This document shows, piece after piece, positions 15,528 to 23,239 of a DNA stretch of 41,770 bases. How positions within the stretch are numbered: the stretch's first letter is position 1; each line of letters begins with the position of its first letter. The notes under the pieces are model-generated. The model ran no database searches. It worked only from the letters and a program-made list of their open reading frames with translations, and was not told where the DNA came from. The stretch comes from Pseudomonadales bacterium (GTDB taxonomy: Bacteria; Pseudomonadota; Gammaproteobacteria; Pseudomonadales; Pseudohongiellaceae): the NCBI GenBank assembly GCA_022763285.1, contig JALEHB010000175.1, forward strand, positions 1 through 41,770, written 5' to 3'. The translations under genes were made by a program, and so were the position numbers.

Positions 15528-17249
15528 ATGAAAACCAGACTATTACAAGTCCTTGTACTGGCCCTGTCGATCCCGGCAGTTAGCCTCATCCAGGCCCAGG
15601 AACGGGCCGGCGATTTCGCGCTTCTGGATGCTGAAGGCTATTTTCATCACATGAGCTGGTATGACAACCATGAGGCTTTGGTGTTCATGGTCCAGGCCAA
15701 TGCCGATGCGGCGGTTCATTCAGCTCTGCCTGCCTTCAGCGAACTGGCGGCGCGTTTCGAAGACCGTAATCTGCAATTTTTCCTGTTGAATCCCATGGGA
15801 GCCCATAATCGGGATGCCGTGCATGCGGAGATGCAGAGCCTGGGTATTGAACTGCCCGTTCTCATGGACGATACCCAACTGGTATCGGAAAACCTGGGGG
15901 TGCAGCGTAGTGCCGAAGTACTCATCTACGATCCGAAATCCTTTCAGGTAGTCTGGCGTGGTGAAAACGGGACTGTGCTGGAGGGTGCCCTTGAGGCGCT
16001 GCTCAATGGCGAATCATTGCCTGAGAGTCAGTCGGTAGCTACAGGCAGTCCGGTTGCTTACCCGGCCAGGCTCGCCCATGCCGCAGCGGTGCCATCCTAT
16101 GCCGAGGACGTTGCTCCCATCATTAGCGAGAACTGTGCGAGCTGCCATCGTCAAGGTGGTGTGGCGCCATTCGCCATGGACAGCTACACCATGCTCAAAG
16201 GCTGGTCGCCCATGATCAAGGAAGTGCTATTGACCAAGCGTATGCCCCCTGGCCAGATTGATCCCCATATAGGCGAATTCGAGAATGCCATGGTACTCAG
16301 TGATGCCGATGCCCAGACCCTGGTGCACTGGGTCGATGCCGGAGCGCCACAGGACGGCGACAGTGATCCGCTGGCAAATCTGAGCTGGCCGGAATCTGAA
16401 TGGGCTTTTGGTGAGCCGGATCTGGTCATCAATGTACCGCCCCAGGAAGTGCCGGCCACCGGTGTTCTGGATTATTACAATGTCATGGTAGATGTGGATC
16501 TGGATGAGGATCGCTGGGTACGTGCCAGCCAGTATATACCCGGTGATCGCAGCGTCCTGCACCACACCCTGCACAGTATTATCCAGCCCGGTGAAACCCG
16601 CGGTGGCTCGCTGCTTGGGGGAGACCCGGATCGACCGGGCATCGCACCCTATATTCCCGGTCAGGCGCCACGTGAGGAGCTACCCAATACCGGTGGTTTG
16701 CTGAAGGCCGGTTCCCGCATTGCCATGCAGATGCACTACACCACCAATGGCCGGGAAACAGTGGATGCCAGTCGCATCGGTGTGTGGTTCTATCCAAAGG
16801 GTTTCGTGCCTGAGGAGCGCATGAGTGGCGAATGTGCCTGTCACTTCACGCCGACCTGGGAGAATATTCCGCCTTACGATCCTGACTATGAAATGTCCCA
16901 GACCATCACGATCGAGGACGATGCTTACATCTACAGCTTTACTCCCCATATGCATTTTCGTGGCAAGCGTATGCGCTTCACTGCCACTTTCCCCGATGGT
17001 ACTGAGGAGGAAATGCTCAACATCGCCAACTATGACTACAACTGGCAATTGGCCTATACCTTGAAAGAGCCGCGCTTTGTACCGGGTGGTACCAGAATTA
17101 CTGCAGTCGGCGCTTTTGATAATTCCGGGCAGAATCCCATGAACCCCGACCCGGCCCGTTCAGTGCCTTGGGGTTTGCAGAGCTGGGATGAGATGTTCTT
17201 TGGTGCTGTGGACTGGAAATACACCGATCAGTCACGATTCCAGGACTGA
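15528..17249 (+). CDS. Fusion: redoxin-like domain, c-type haem site, copper type II ascorbate-dependent monooxygenase-like domain
   Basis: A 573-residue exported protein (signal cleaved near AQE, residue 24). Residues about 26-160 have a thioredoxin/peroxiredoxin-like fold, but the expected active-site Cys is missing: the strand LVFMVQANADAAVHSALPAF has no Cys. Residues 203-207 (CASCH) are a single haem c site in a short cytochrome-like segment with a possible Met ligand near 239. Residues about 290-573 resemble the PHM/DBM copper monooxygenase fold: HH at 345-346 with H349, QMH at 401-403, HMH at 474-476, and Met538 in NPMNPDP as potential copper ligands. The haem may feed electrons to the copper centre in place of ascorbate. 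Substrate unknown. ATG 15528 follows a GGGGGAATAATA stretch. Confidence 0.87.
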   Translation: MKTRLLQVLVLALSIPAVSLIQAQERAGDFALLDAEGYFHHMSWYDNHEALVFMVQANADAAVHSALPAFSELAARFEDRNLQFFLLNPMGAHNRDAVHAEMQSLGIELPVLMDDTQLVSENLGVQRSAEVLIYDPKSFQVVWRGENGTVLEGALEALLNGESLPESQSVATGSPVAYPARLAHAAAVPSYAEDVAPIISENCASCHRQGGVAPFAMDSYTMLKGWSPMIKEVLLTKRMPPGQIDPHIGEFENAMVLSDADAQTLVHWVDAGAPQDGDSDPLANLSWPESEWAFGEPDLVINVPPQEVPATGVLDYYNVMVDVDLDEDRWVRASQYIPGDRSVLHHTLHSIIQPGETRGGSLLGGDPDRPGIAPYIPGQAPREELPNTGGLLKAGSRIAMQMHYTTNGRETVDASRIGVWFYPKGFVPEERMSGECACHFTPTWENIPPYDPDYEMSQTITIEDDAYIYSFTPHMHFRGKRMRFTATFPDGTEEEMLNIANYDYNWQLAYTLKEPRFVPGGTRITAVGAFDNSGQNPMNPDPARSVPWGLQSWDEMFFGAVDWKYTDQSRFQD

Positions 17250-17259
17250 CAAGCCGAAA

Positions 17260-17315
17260 CCGAAGCGCCTGCAAGCTTGTTGCCGGCGCTTCGGGGCTCG
17301 CTCGCCCCTTTTTTT
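17260..17315 (+). terminator. Intrinsic terminator with two overlapping hairpins
   Basis: CCGAAGCGCC (17260-17269) pairs perfectly with GGCGCTTCGG (17285-17294). A second hairpin, GGGGC (17293-17297) with GCCCC (17304-17308), overlaps it by two bases and is followed directly by T7. It ends the fusion gene transcript. Confidence 0.85.
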
Positions 17316-17434
17316 CTGGCTTTTCTCCAGGCCTTTCTCCAGGCCTCTCTAACAGCGTCGTGCGACATTATGTCTCATGCCAGTCATCAGTCTTGAGTCT
17401 ATACTTTCCCAATATCAACATGTTGGGAAATGCT

Positions 17435-18553
17435 ATGCGCAAACTTTCTTCGTCCATACTGGCCTCAGCCATCTTTCCCTCGTCAGTCATACTGTTGTTG
17501 CTGCTCCTGTCGGGAGCCGCACAGGCACAGACCGGTAACCCGGACTGGCGTATGCCGCGCACCGAATACGGCGCTCCTGATCTTCAGGGCACCTGGTTTT
17601 TCGGGTCCCGCACGCCTTTCCAACGCCCGCCACAACTGGGAGCAAAGAAGAATTACAGCGAGCAAGAGGCCCGTGAGCTTGAGCAAATGATGCGTGGTCG
17701 TCTGGAGCAGTGGGATCAGGCGCTGGACCCTGACCGGGACGCGCCGGAACGTGGCGCCGTCATTCGCCAGGAAGCCGATGACAGTTTTCTTGGTCATTAT
17801 CTGGAACCGGTGCTGATTCCCGTCCATGGCGAGTACCGCACTTCGGTGATTTATCAGCCTGAGAATGGTCGCCTGCCATTGCGTGAAGGGTTTCAGGATT
17901 TTTACGCCCAGCGTCGTGCGTCGGGACTGATGGACACCGATGGACCTGAAGGTCAGCCCCTGTCTGGTCGTTGCCTGATGTTCGGGCCAGCCTTGCCGTC
18001 GCTGACTCCGGTCATGATGAATCCCAATATGATGATTGTGCAAAGCCGCGACTATGTGGTGATCACCACCGAGATGATTCATGACGCCCGCATTGTCCGC
18101 ATTGACGGCGAACACCGCGATGATGGCATCGCCCGCTGGATGGGTGATTCCATTGGGCATTGGCGGGGCGATACCCTGGTGGTCCACAGCAAAGGCTTCC
18201 GTCCGGAGCAGTCTCATCCCATGTTTCTGCGTCACTCTGAGGCGCTGGAAATCACCGAGTACTACACACTGGTGGGAGATGACCAACTGCATTATGAATT
18301 CATCGCCAGGGATGACATTGCTTTTACGGAAGAGGTGCGAGCCGAGCGCATTATCACCCGCAATGCGCCCCAGGAGCAGGTCTATGAATATGCCTGCCAT
18401 GAAGGCAATCATTCATTGGCGGGTATCTTGCGGGGAGCCAGGCGGCAGGAGGTGGATGCCGAGTTTGATCCTTCCATACAGATCGAAGCGCCGAGAGAGC
18501 ATAACCCCGAGGAAATGCTGCGTCATTCCCAACTGGCCGCACCGCCGCGGTAA
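17435..18553 (+). CDS. Secreted protein of unknown function (PDLQGTW-type family)
   Basis: About 372 residues from ATG 17435 (GGGA seven bases upstream; ATG 17420 is also possible). Signal peptide ends near AQAQ. The mature protein begins with the TEYGAPDLQGTWFF motif. Later come GRCLMFGPALPSL, NPNMMIVQSRDYVVITTEM, IHDARIVRIDGEH, MGDSIGHWRGDTLVV and YEYACHEGNHSLAGIL. I recognise these as a family common in environmental Proteobacteria and Acidobacteria without an established function. The GDS..W.GDTLVV part suggests a beta-rich binding fold. Two Cys (CLMFG and ACHEG) may pair. The stop codon is the first three bases of the 19-bp tandem array. Confidence 0.8.
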   Translation: MRKLSSSILASAIFPSSVILLLLLLSGAAQAQTGNPDWRMPRTEYGAPDLQGTWFFGSRTPFQRPPQLGAKKNYSEQEARELEQMMRGRLEQWDQALDPDRDAPERGAVIRQEADDSFLGHYLEPVLIPVHGEYRTSVIYQPENGRLPLREGFQDFYAQRRASGLMDTDGPEGQPLSGRCLMFGPALPSLTPVMMNPNMMIVQSRDYVVITTEMIHDARIVRIDGEHRDDGIARWMGDSIGHWRGDTLVVHSKGFRPEQSHPMFLRHSEALEITEYYTLVGDDQLHYEFIARDDIAFTEEVRAERIITRNAPQEQVYEYACHEGNHSLAGILRGARRQEVDAEFDPSIQIEAPREHNPEEMLRHSQLAAPPR

Positions 18554-18721
18554 AGAGCCTTCAGGGGAATAAGGAGCCCTCAGCGGAATAAGGAGCCTTC
18601 AGCGGGATAAAGAGTCTTCAGCGGGATAAAGAGTCTTCAGCGGGATAAAGAGCCTTCAGGGGAATAAGGAGCCTTCAGCGGGATAAAGAGCCTTCAGCGG
18701 AATAACGAACCTTCAGCCAGA
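18551..18721. repeat. Minisatellite: nine tandem copies of a 19-bp unit
   Basis: Nine contiguous units of exactly 19 bp, consensus TAAAGAGCCTTCAGCGGGA. Units 4 and 5 are identical, as are units 1 and 6, and 3 and 7; unit 9 is the most diverged. The array begins with the TAA stop of the secreted-protein gene and ends inside the last codons of the convergent histidine kinase gene, whose TGA (18713-18715, minus) is in unit 9. Every unit has TAA on the plus strand and eight of nine keep the TCA that reads TGA on the minus strand. No spacers occur, so it is not CRISPR. Confidence 0.97.
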
Positions 18722-19990
18722 CAAAGCGCCAGACCCGCTCTCCCCAAATATCACTCTGACTGTGGTTCCCATACCGCGAGTGCTGTTAATTTCAATCTGC
18801 CAATTCAGGCGGTCACAGATTTTTTTCACCAGAGTCAGCCCCAGTCCGGTGCCGTCGGACTTGGTGGTAAAGCTCTTTTCAAACACCCTGCCGAGATCAT
18901 CCTCGGCAATGCCTTCCCCACTGTCGCTGAAAACAATGGCATTATTTTCCAGCAGAATGTTTATCTGACTATGGCTGCTATGCTCAATGGCATTCTTGAG
19001 TATGTTGTTGATAACAATCTTGATGACACTGGCCTGTTGCCGAAGCAGCAGGGGAGCGGAGGGGGAAAACCGGACTTCAATATCCCTGGTCTCTAATTGC
19101 GCTTCATGTTCCAGCAATGCGTCTCTTACAATCTGTCTCACATCACAGTCGCTGGCTTGCTCATTGAACTGATAGTCCTCGCGGGACAGAAACAGGGTGG
19201 CTTCGATAAAGGCCAGCATTTCCAAACAAGCCCGGCGAATGCGCTGCAGCGCCTTGCTGCTGCCGGTGTCGGTCTGTCTGGCTTCGATAACATCCACGGC
19301 ACCGATTATCACTGACAGCGGTGTGCGCAACTCATGGCTTGCTGCGGCCGAGAAAAATTTTTCCCGCTCGACAAATTCATCGAGCCGTTTCAGATAGCGG
19401 TCAAATTCGCGGGCAATAGCACCCACTTCATGGCCTTCAAATTCCGCCGCAATCTGCAGCTTGCGTTTATCCGGATTGATGGCTGCCAGCCGGCTGGTCA
19501 AGGCATTGAGTGGGCGCAAACCGGCTCTGGTGGCGAGCCAGGCCAGTAGCAGGGCGATCAACAGCATCCCCGCAATACCGTAGCCGAGCCAGGCGAGTAA
19601 TGCATGTTCCTGTTCTTCCCAAGCGGTGATGTCATAGCTGAGAAAGACGGGCTGGCCGTCTGCTATTGCCGCTTCAACCTGATAATAACGATCATCCACC
19701 CGAATACTGTGATGGGAGCCGACCGGGAGGGAGCGAATCTCTTCGGGCAGCGCGGCAATCTCAGCCCCCTCATGAAACTCCCAGTCGCTGAGTAAATCCA
19801 CATCGCTATGGTCGTGTCCGGTGTCGAGAATAACAGCCAGCTGTTCGCTGACCATGTCACCAAAAGTGGCTTCTTCCAGGCGGTTTTTAATTGACACAAC
19901 GGACAAGGCAAACAGAAAGCTGCTGATGGTAACCGTGGTAACGATGGCGAGCATGAAGCGCGCCTTGAGGCTGTTGCTGAATACAGGCAT
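18713..19990 (-). CDS. Sensor histidine kinase, CzcS/OmpR-partner type
   Basis: A 425-residue membrane kinase. TM1 lies at about 12-30 and TM2 at about 132-154; the periplasmic loop between them is rich in His and acidic residues (DTGHDHSDVDLL, WEFHEGAE, SHHSIRVDD), which suits metal sensing. A HAMP-like linker follows, then the H-box (SHELRTPLSVI), N-box (NNILKNAIEHS), G1 (FSDSGEGIAEDD) and G2 (GTGLGLTLVKKI), all intact. Its ATG shares one base with the regulator stop (TGATG), indicating translational coupling. It is divergent from the efflux operon, so it probably senses the exported metal. The last codons lie in the 19-bp repeat array. Confidence 0.92.
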   Translation of the reverse strand: MPVFSNSLKARFMLAIVTTVTISSFLFALSVVSIKNRLEEATFGDMVSEQLAVILDTGHDHSDVDLLSDWEFHEGAEIAALPEEIRSLPVGSHHSIRVDDRYYQVEAAIADGQPVFLSYDITAWEEQEHALLAWLGYGIAGMLLIALLLAWLATRAGLRPLNALTSRLAAINPDKRKLQIAAEFEGHEVGAIAREFDRYLKRLDEFVEREKFFSAAASHELRTPLSVIIGAVDVIEARQTDTGSSKALQRIRRACLEMLAFIEATLFLSREDYQFNEQASDCDVRQIVRDALLEHEAQLETRDIEVRFSPSAPLLLRQQASVIKIVINNILKNAIEHSSHSQINILLENNAIVFSDSGEGIAEDDLGRVFEKSFTTKSDGTGLGLTLVKKICDRLNWQIEINSTRGMGTTVRVIFGESGSGALSG

Positions 19991-20694
19991 CAGTTTGTCT
20001 GTGTCGCCTCGTTGGTATTCGCACTGCTACAGAGCCGGTAGCCGATACCGTGAATGGTCTGCAGTAATTTGCTGTCGAAGGGTTTGTCGATAGTATTTCT
20101 CAGGCTGTAGATATGGGAGCGCAGGATATCCTTGTCGGGAGGATTATCCTCCCAGACAATTTGTTCCAGCTCGCTACGACTGACAACCCGATGCTGATTC
20201 CTGAGCAGATGGACCAGTAGCTTTCGCTGAATCGGATTCAATTGCAGTGCAATGCCTGCGCGATTGGCGCTCTGGGTATTGAGATCATAGTGCAGATCTG
20301 CCACTTCAAGTTGAGTAGCTTCCTGTTGGCCTGCCCCTCGTTTAACCAGAGCCTTGAGTCGTGCCTCAAGCTCCTTCACAGAAAAGGGTTTGACCACATA
20401 GTCATCTACACCCGCATCAAAGCCGCTTAGCTTGTCCGCCAGTTGATCGCGCGCTGTCAGCATCAAGACCGGGGTGCTGATGCCTCTGTCCTGTCTCAGT
20501 TTTCGGCAAACACTGAAGCCATCAAGGCCGGGAAGCATGACGTCGAGTACGATCGCATCGAAGGAAGTATCCAGCGCCAATTCCAGACCGGCCTTGCCGT
20601 CATAGGCAAAGTCCAGCACATAGCCCAGTGGTTCCAGGTATTCGGCAATGTTTTCAGCTATATCCCGATTGTCTTCGACGATGAGTATTTTCAT
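19990..20694 (-). CDS. OmpR-family response regulator, CzcR/CusR-like
   Basis: 234 residues. The receiver domain has the acidic pocket (VEDN near 6-9), phospho-acceptor Asp in VLDVMLPGLDG (about 51), Thr in MLTARD and Lys in VVKPFS. The C-terminal winged helix (about 130-225) ends in TIHGIGYRL. It pairs with the following kinase gene. Upstream lie 11-bp-phased TGTCAAAT repeats shared with the divergent efflux operon, which this regulator most likely binds. Confidence 0.93.
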   Translation of the reverse strand: MKILIVEDNRDIAENIAEYLEPLGYVLDFAYDGKAGLELALDTSFDAIVLDVMLPGLDGFSVCRKLRQDRGISTPVLMLTARDQLADKLSGFDAGVDDYVVKPFSVKELEARLKALVKRGAGQQEATQLEVADLHYDLNTQSANRAGIALQLNPIQRKLLVHLLRNQHRVVSRSELEQIVWEDNPPDKDILRSHIYSLRNTIDKPFDSKLLQTIHGIGYRLCSSANTNEATQTN

Positions 20695-20745
20695 CTCTGT
20701 TCTGTGCCCAGGCGTGAACGATGGCAGTCAGTGTGTCACAGACTT

Positions 20746-20786
20746 TGTCAAATTCATGTCAAATAAGGCTTTGATCCAGGTCAAAT
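20746..20786. promoter_or_regulatory. Candidate response-regulator box: 11-bp-phased TGTCAAAT repeats
   Basis: TGTCAAAT occurs at 20746-20753 and again at 20757-20764, an 11-base step. GGTCAAAT at 20779-20786 is a further 22 bases on, still in the same phase. Direct repeats spaced by one helical turn are the usual binding mode of OmpR/PhoB-type regulators. The site lies between the regulator gene and the efflux operon. Confidence 0.6.
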
Positions 20787-20867
20787 CAGTCCCGGAACAG
20801 CCAATTAATTTCATTCTGGCTGATCGATTCGACGAAGTTTTCACAATCTCCCGAGTAATATCAGCCC

Positions 20868-22151
20868 ATGGCAATCAAAGTAAGCGAAACTATGGGTTAC
20901 TTTAAGCGGTTTTACAAATTCAGTCTGGCCCCGGCCATGGCGTTGCTGTTGTTGCATCCAGGCAGTGTGTGGGCGGCACTCGATCATCAGGCTCTGCAAC
21001 GCAGCGACAGCCTGACCTTTCAGCAAGTATTTGACAGTGCTCTGGATAATGCACCAGAGGCTTTGTCCTCATCAGCGCGGCAAGAGCAACTTCGGCAATA
21101 CGACCAACTCTCCCGGCGTCTTTTTCCGGGACAGCCGGTGCTGGAAGCCAACTTCATCGACGATGGCCCGTTGGACGCCGTGGGTTTGCGTGAGCTGGAA
21201 GCTGGCCTGCGTTTCAATCTCTGGCGTCCTGGGGAGCGGCAGCAGTCAGAGAATGTGGCCAGCAATCTGTCAGATCTGTATCAGGCCTGGCAAGCCAACC
21301 TGACCCTGGAAGTAGCGGGGCGTGTCCGGGCTGCACTCTGGGCCTTGCAACAGGCAGATGAAGTACTGCAGCTGGAACTGGAAGCGCTGGCGGAAGCCGA
21401 GCAATTCGCCAACCTTGCTGCCTCCCAGCTGGCCGCTGGTAGTGTCCCTGAAAGTGATCTGTTAAGAGCCAGGAGTCTGGTCATGACTCAGCAGCAGGCG
21501 GTTTATGAAGCCGAAGCCGAACTGGTGGATGCCGAGCGTGAATACACCGTGCTGACCGGGCTTGCCGTGCGACCGGCTGCGCTGTTTCAGGAACAGCAAG
21601 ACAGTGCCACTGAAATCAGTATCAGTCATCCATTGCTGCAGTTCCTGCAGGCCAATGTGGAACTGGCAAGGTCAAAGGTTCAGCAGACCCGCTTGCAAGC
21701 CGGGGAAAGCCCGTCACTCAGTTTTGGCGTGCGGCGCGAGCGCGGTTCATCCCTGGATGACTCTATCGACAGTTTGGGAATTGGTCTGAGTTTTCCCTTG
21801 GGTCGCTCCGCTGCGGCAGCCGCTCAGGTCAGTGACGCCCGCCGGGATCAGGCAGATATGCAAGTGGCCTTGCAGCGCGGAAAAATACTGTTGGAACAAC
21901 AACTGCACGAGGCAGAGCATCAGCTCTATACCGCTCGGCTAAACCTTGAGCTTGTCGGGCAGCAGGCAGAGTTGAGTGAACAGCAGTGGGAGATGGCGAG
22001 CCTTGCCTATGAATTGGGTGAAACCGATGCGCTGGCAGTAAGCCTGGCGCTTCAGGATTTGTTGGCTGCACGCAAGAACCATCAGGGAGTACAGCTTCGC
22101 CTCAATCGACTAATCAGTGACTACAACCAAAGCCTGGGACTATTGCCATGA
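20868..22151 (+). CDS. czcC: Outer membrane efflux protein, CzcC/TolC-like
   Basis: A 427-residue outer membrane factor with a signal peptide (cleaved near VWA-AL, residue 36-37 from ATG 20868; ATG 20892 is an alternative start). Two long heptad-rich helical regions, LTLEVAGRVRAALWALQQADEVL and the C-terminal AEHQLYTARLNLELV, form the TolC-type periplasmic tunnel. Ala/Gln/Leu/Glu bias is high, as usual. It is the first gene of a four-gene set with ATGA or TAATG overlaps, and should form the outer membrane exit of the RND pump. The symbol is by position and family, not proof of Co/Zn/Cd specificity. Confidence 0.87.
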   Translation: MAIKVSETMGYFKRFYKFSLAPAMALLLLHPGSVWAALDHQALQRSDSLTFQQVFDSALDNAPEALSSSARQEQLRQYDQLSRRLFPGQPVLEANFIDDGPLDAVGLRELEAGLRFNLWRPGERQQSENVASNLSDLYQAWQANLTLEVAGRVRAALWALQQADEVLQLELEALAEAEQFANLAASQLAAGSVPESDLLRARSLVMTQQQAVYEAEAELVDAEREYTVLTGLAVRPAALFQEQQDSATEISISHPLLQFLQANVELARSKVQQTRLQAGESPSLSFGVRRERGSSLDDSIDSLGIGLSFPLGRSAAAAAQVSDARRDQADMQVALQRGKILLEQQLHEAEHQLYTARLNLELVGQQAELSEQQWEMASLAYELGETDALAVSLALQDLLAARKNHQGVQLRLNRLISDYNQSLGLLP

Positions 22152-23239
22152 GAGCCCTGACATTGAAACCAGTTTTATTGACTGCCACGTTGCTTTTTGG
22201 GCAAGTGCTATGGGCACAAAACCAGATTGCTCTGACTGACGCCGATATCCGCTTGCTGGAACTTGAATTTGCGCCGCTGCAAAGCACCGGCCAACAGGCA
22301 GGTACCGGATTGCCGGCTCGAGTGATTGCCTCGCCCGAGCAGGTATCCCAGGCTATCAGCCGTTATGAGGGAACCATTGAGCGCTGGTATCAGGCGACCG
22401 GAGCCATGCTTGACGAGGGTAGTGTGATTGCGAGTCTGTACAGTCCGCAGATTCTCGCCTTGCAACAGCAATTTCTGGAGCAGGACACGGTGACAGCCAG
22501 TCTGCGTCAACAACTGCAACGTGACCGTCAGTTATTGGCCAATGGTGTCATCTCCGAGCAGCGCTTGCAGATCAGTGAAGCGGGCCTGCGGCGCGCTGAG
22601 CTGGCACTTGAGGCTGGGCGTGCCCAGTTGCGCAGTGCAGGTCTTGAAGCGAGTGATATCACCGATTTATTAAATGGTGAGCACAGTCTGGGCATTGGTT
22701 ACATCCGCGCCCCGGTCGCTGGTGAACTCATTCACCGGCACTATCGAACTGGTGAGCATGTAATGGCCAACGCGGTGTTGGCCAGCCTCGGCAACGATGA
22801 AAGTCAGTGGCTTTCAGTGCAACTGCCGTCGCGTCTGTTGCCTCTGCTGACCGAGGCCAGCTATCTGAGTATCGCCGCAACAGGGGAGCGACTGAGCTTG
22901 CGTCAACGCGACTTCAGCATTGATGCAGAGTCGCAAACTGTGGAACTTCTTGCCGAGTTTGATCAGCCCGTCAATCGCCCTGTCGGTCAATTGCTAACAG
23001 TCATGCTTCATCCCGGCAGAGACACAATCTATCTGCCGTCCTCGGCGGTGGTGCATGAGGCCGGGGAAACACTTGTTTATGTGCGAACAGCGCAGGGAGT
23101 TGAAATTCGGGCGCTGGAGCTGTTGGCCATCGGTGATGGTTACCAGGCTACCAGCGGAGTGCGGGTCGGGGAACAGGTACTGGTTCGTGGCGCTGCACTG
23201 GTAAAAGGCATGCAACTCGGCCTGGGAAGTGACGAATAA
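22148..23239 (+). CDS. czcB: RND efflux periplasmic adaptor (membrane fusion) protein, CzcB/CusB-like
   Basis: 363 residues with a cleavable signal peptide (…VLWAQ, near residue 23). The MFP order is visible: a beta-barrel/lipoyl half (SRYEGTIERWYQATGAML, EGSVIASLYSPQI), a coiled-coil hairpin (LQQQFLEQDTVTASLRQQL, ISEAGLRRAELALEAGRAQL), the second lipoyl half (YIRAPVAGELIHRHYRTGEHV), then beta-barrel and membrane-proximal domains (GQLLTVMLHPGRD, GYQATSGVRVGEQVLVRGA). The YSPQI segment is typical of heavy-metal adaptors such as CusB. ATG 22148 overlaps the preceding TGA, so translation is coupled. I see no N-terminal His-rich metal-binding extension of the kind found in some CzcB. Confidence 0.9.
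   Translation: MRALTLKPVLLTATLLFGQVLWAQNQIALTDADIRLLELEFAPLQSTGQQAGTGLPARVIASPEQVSQAISRYEGTIERWYQATGAMLDEGSVIASLYSPQILALQQQFLEQDTVTASLRQQLQRDRQLLANGVISEQRLQISEAGLRRAELALEAGRAQLRSAGLEASDITDLLNGEHSLGIGYIRAPVAGELIHRHYRTGEHVMANAVLASLGNDESQWLSVQLPSRLLPLLTEASYLSIAATGERLSLRQRDFSIDAESQTVELLAEFDQPVNRPVGQLLTVMLHPGRDTIYLPSSAVVHEAGETLVYVRTAQGVEIRALELLAIGDGYQATSGVRVGEQVLVRGAALVKGMQLGLGSDE

Noticed and set aside
18551-18721. CRISPR array
   Set aside because: Repeats are directly adjacent with no spacers, the unit is only 19 bp, and no cas gene is present.
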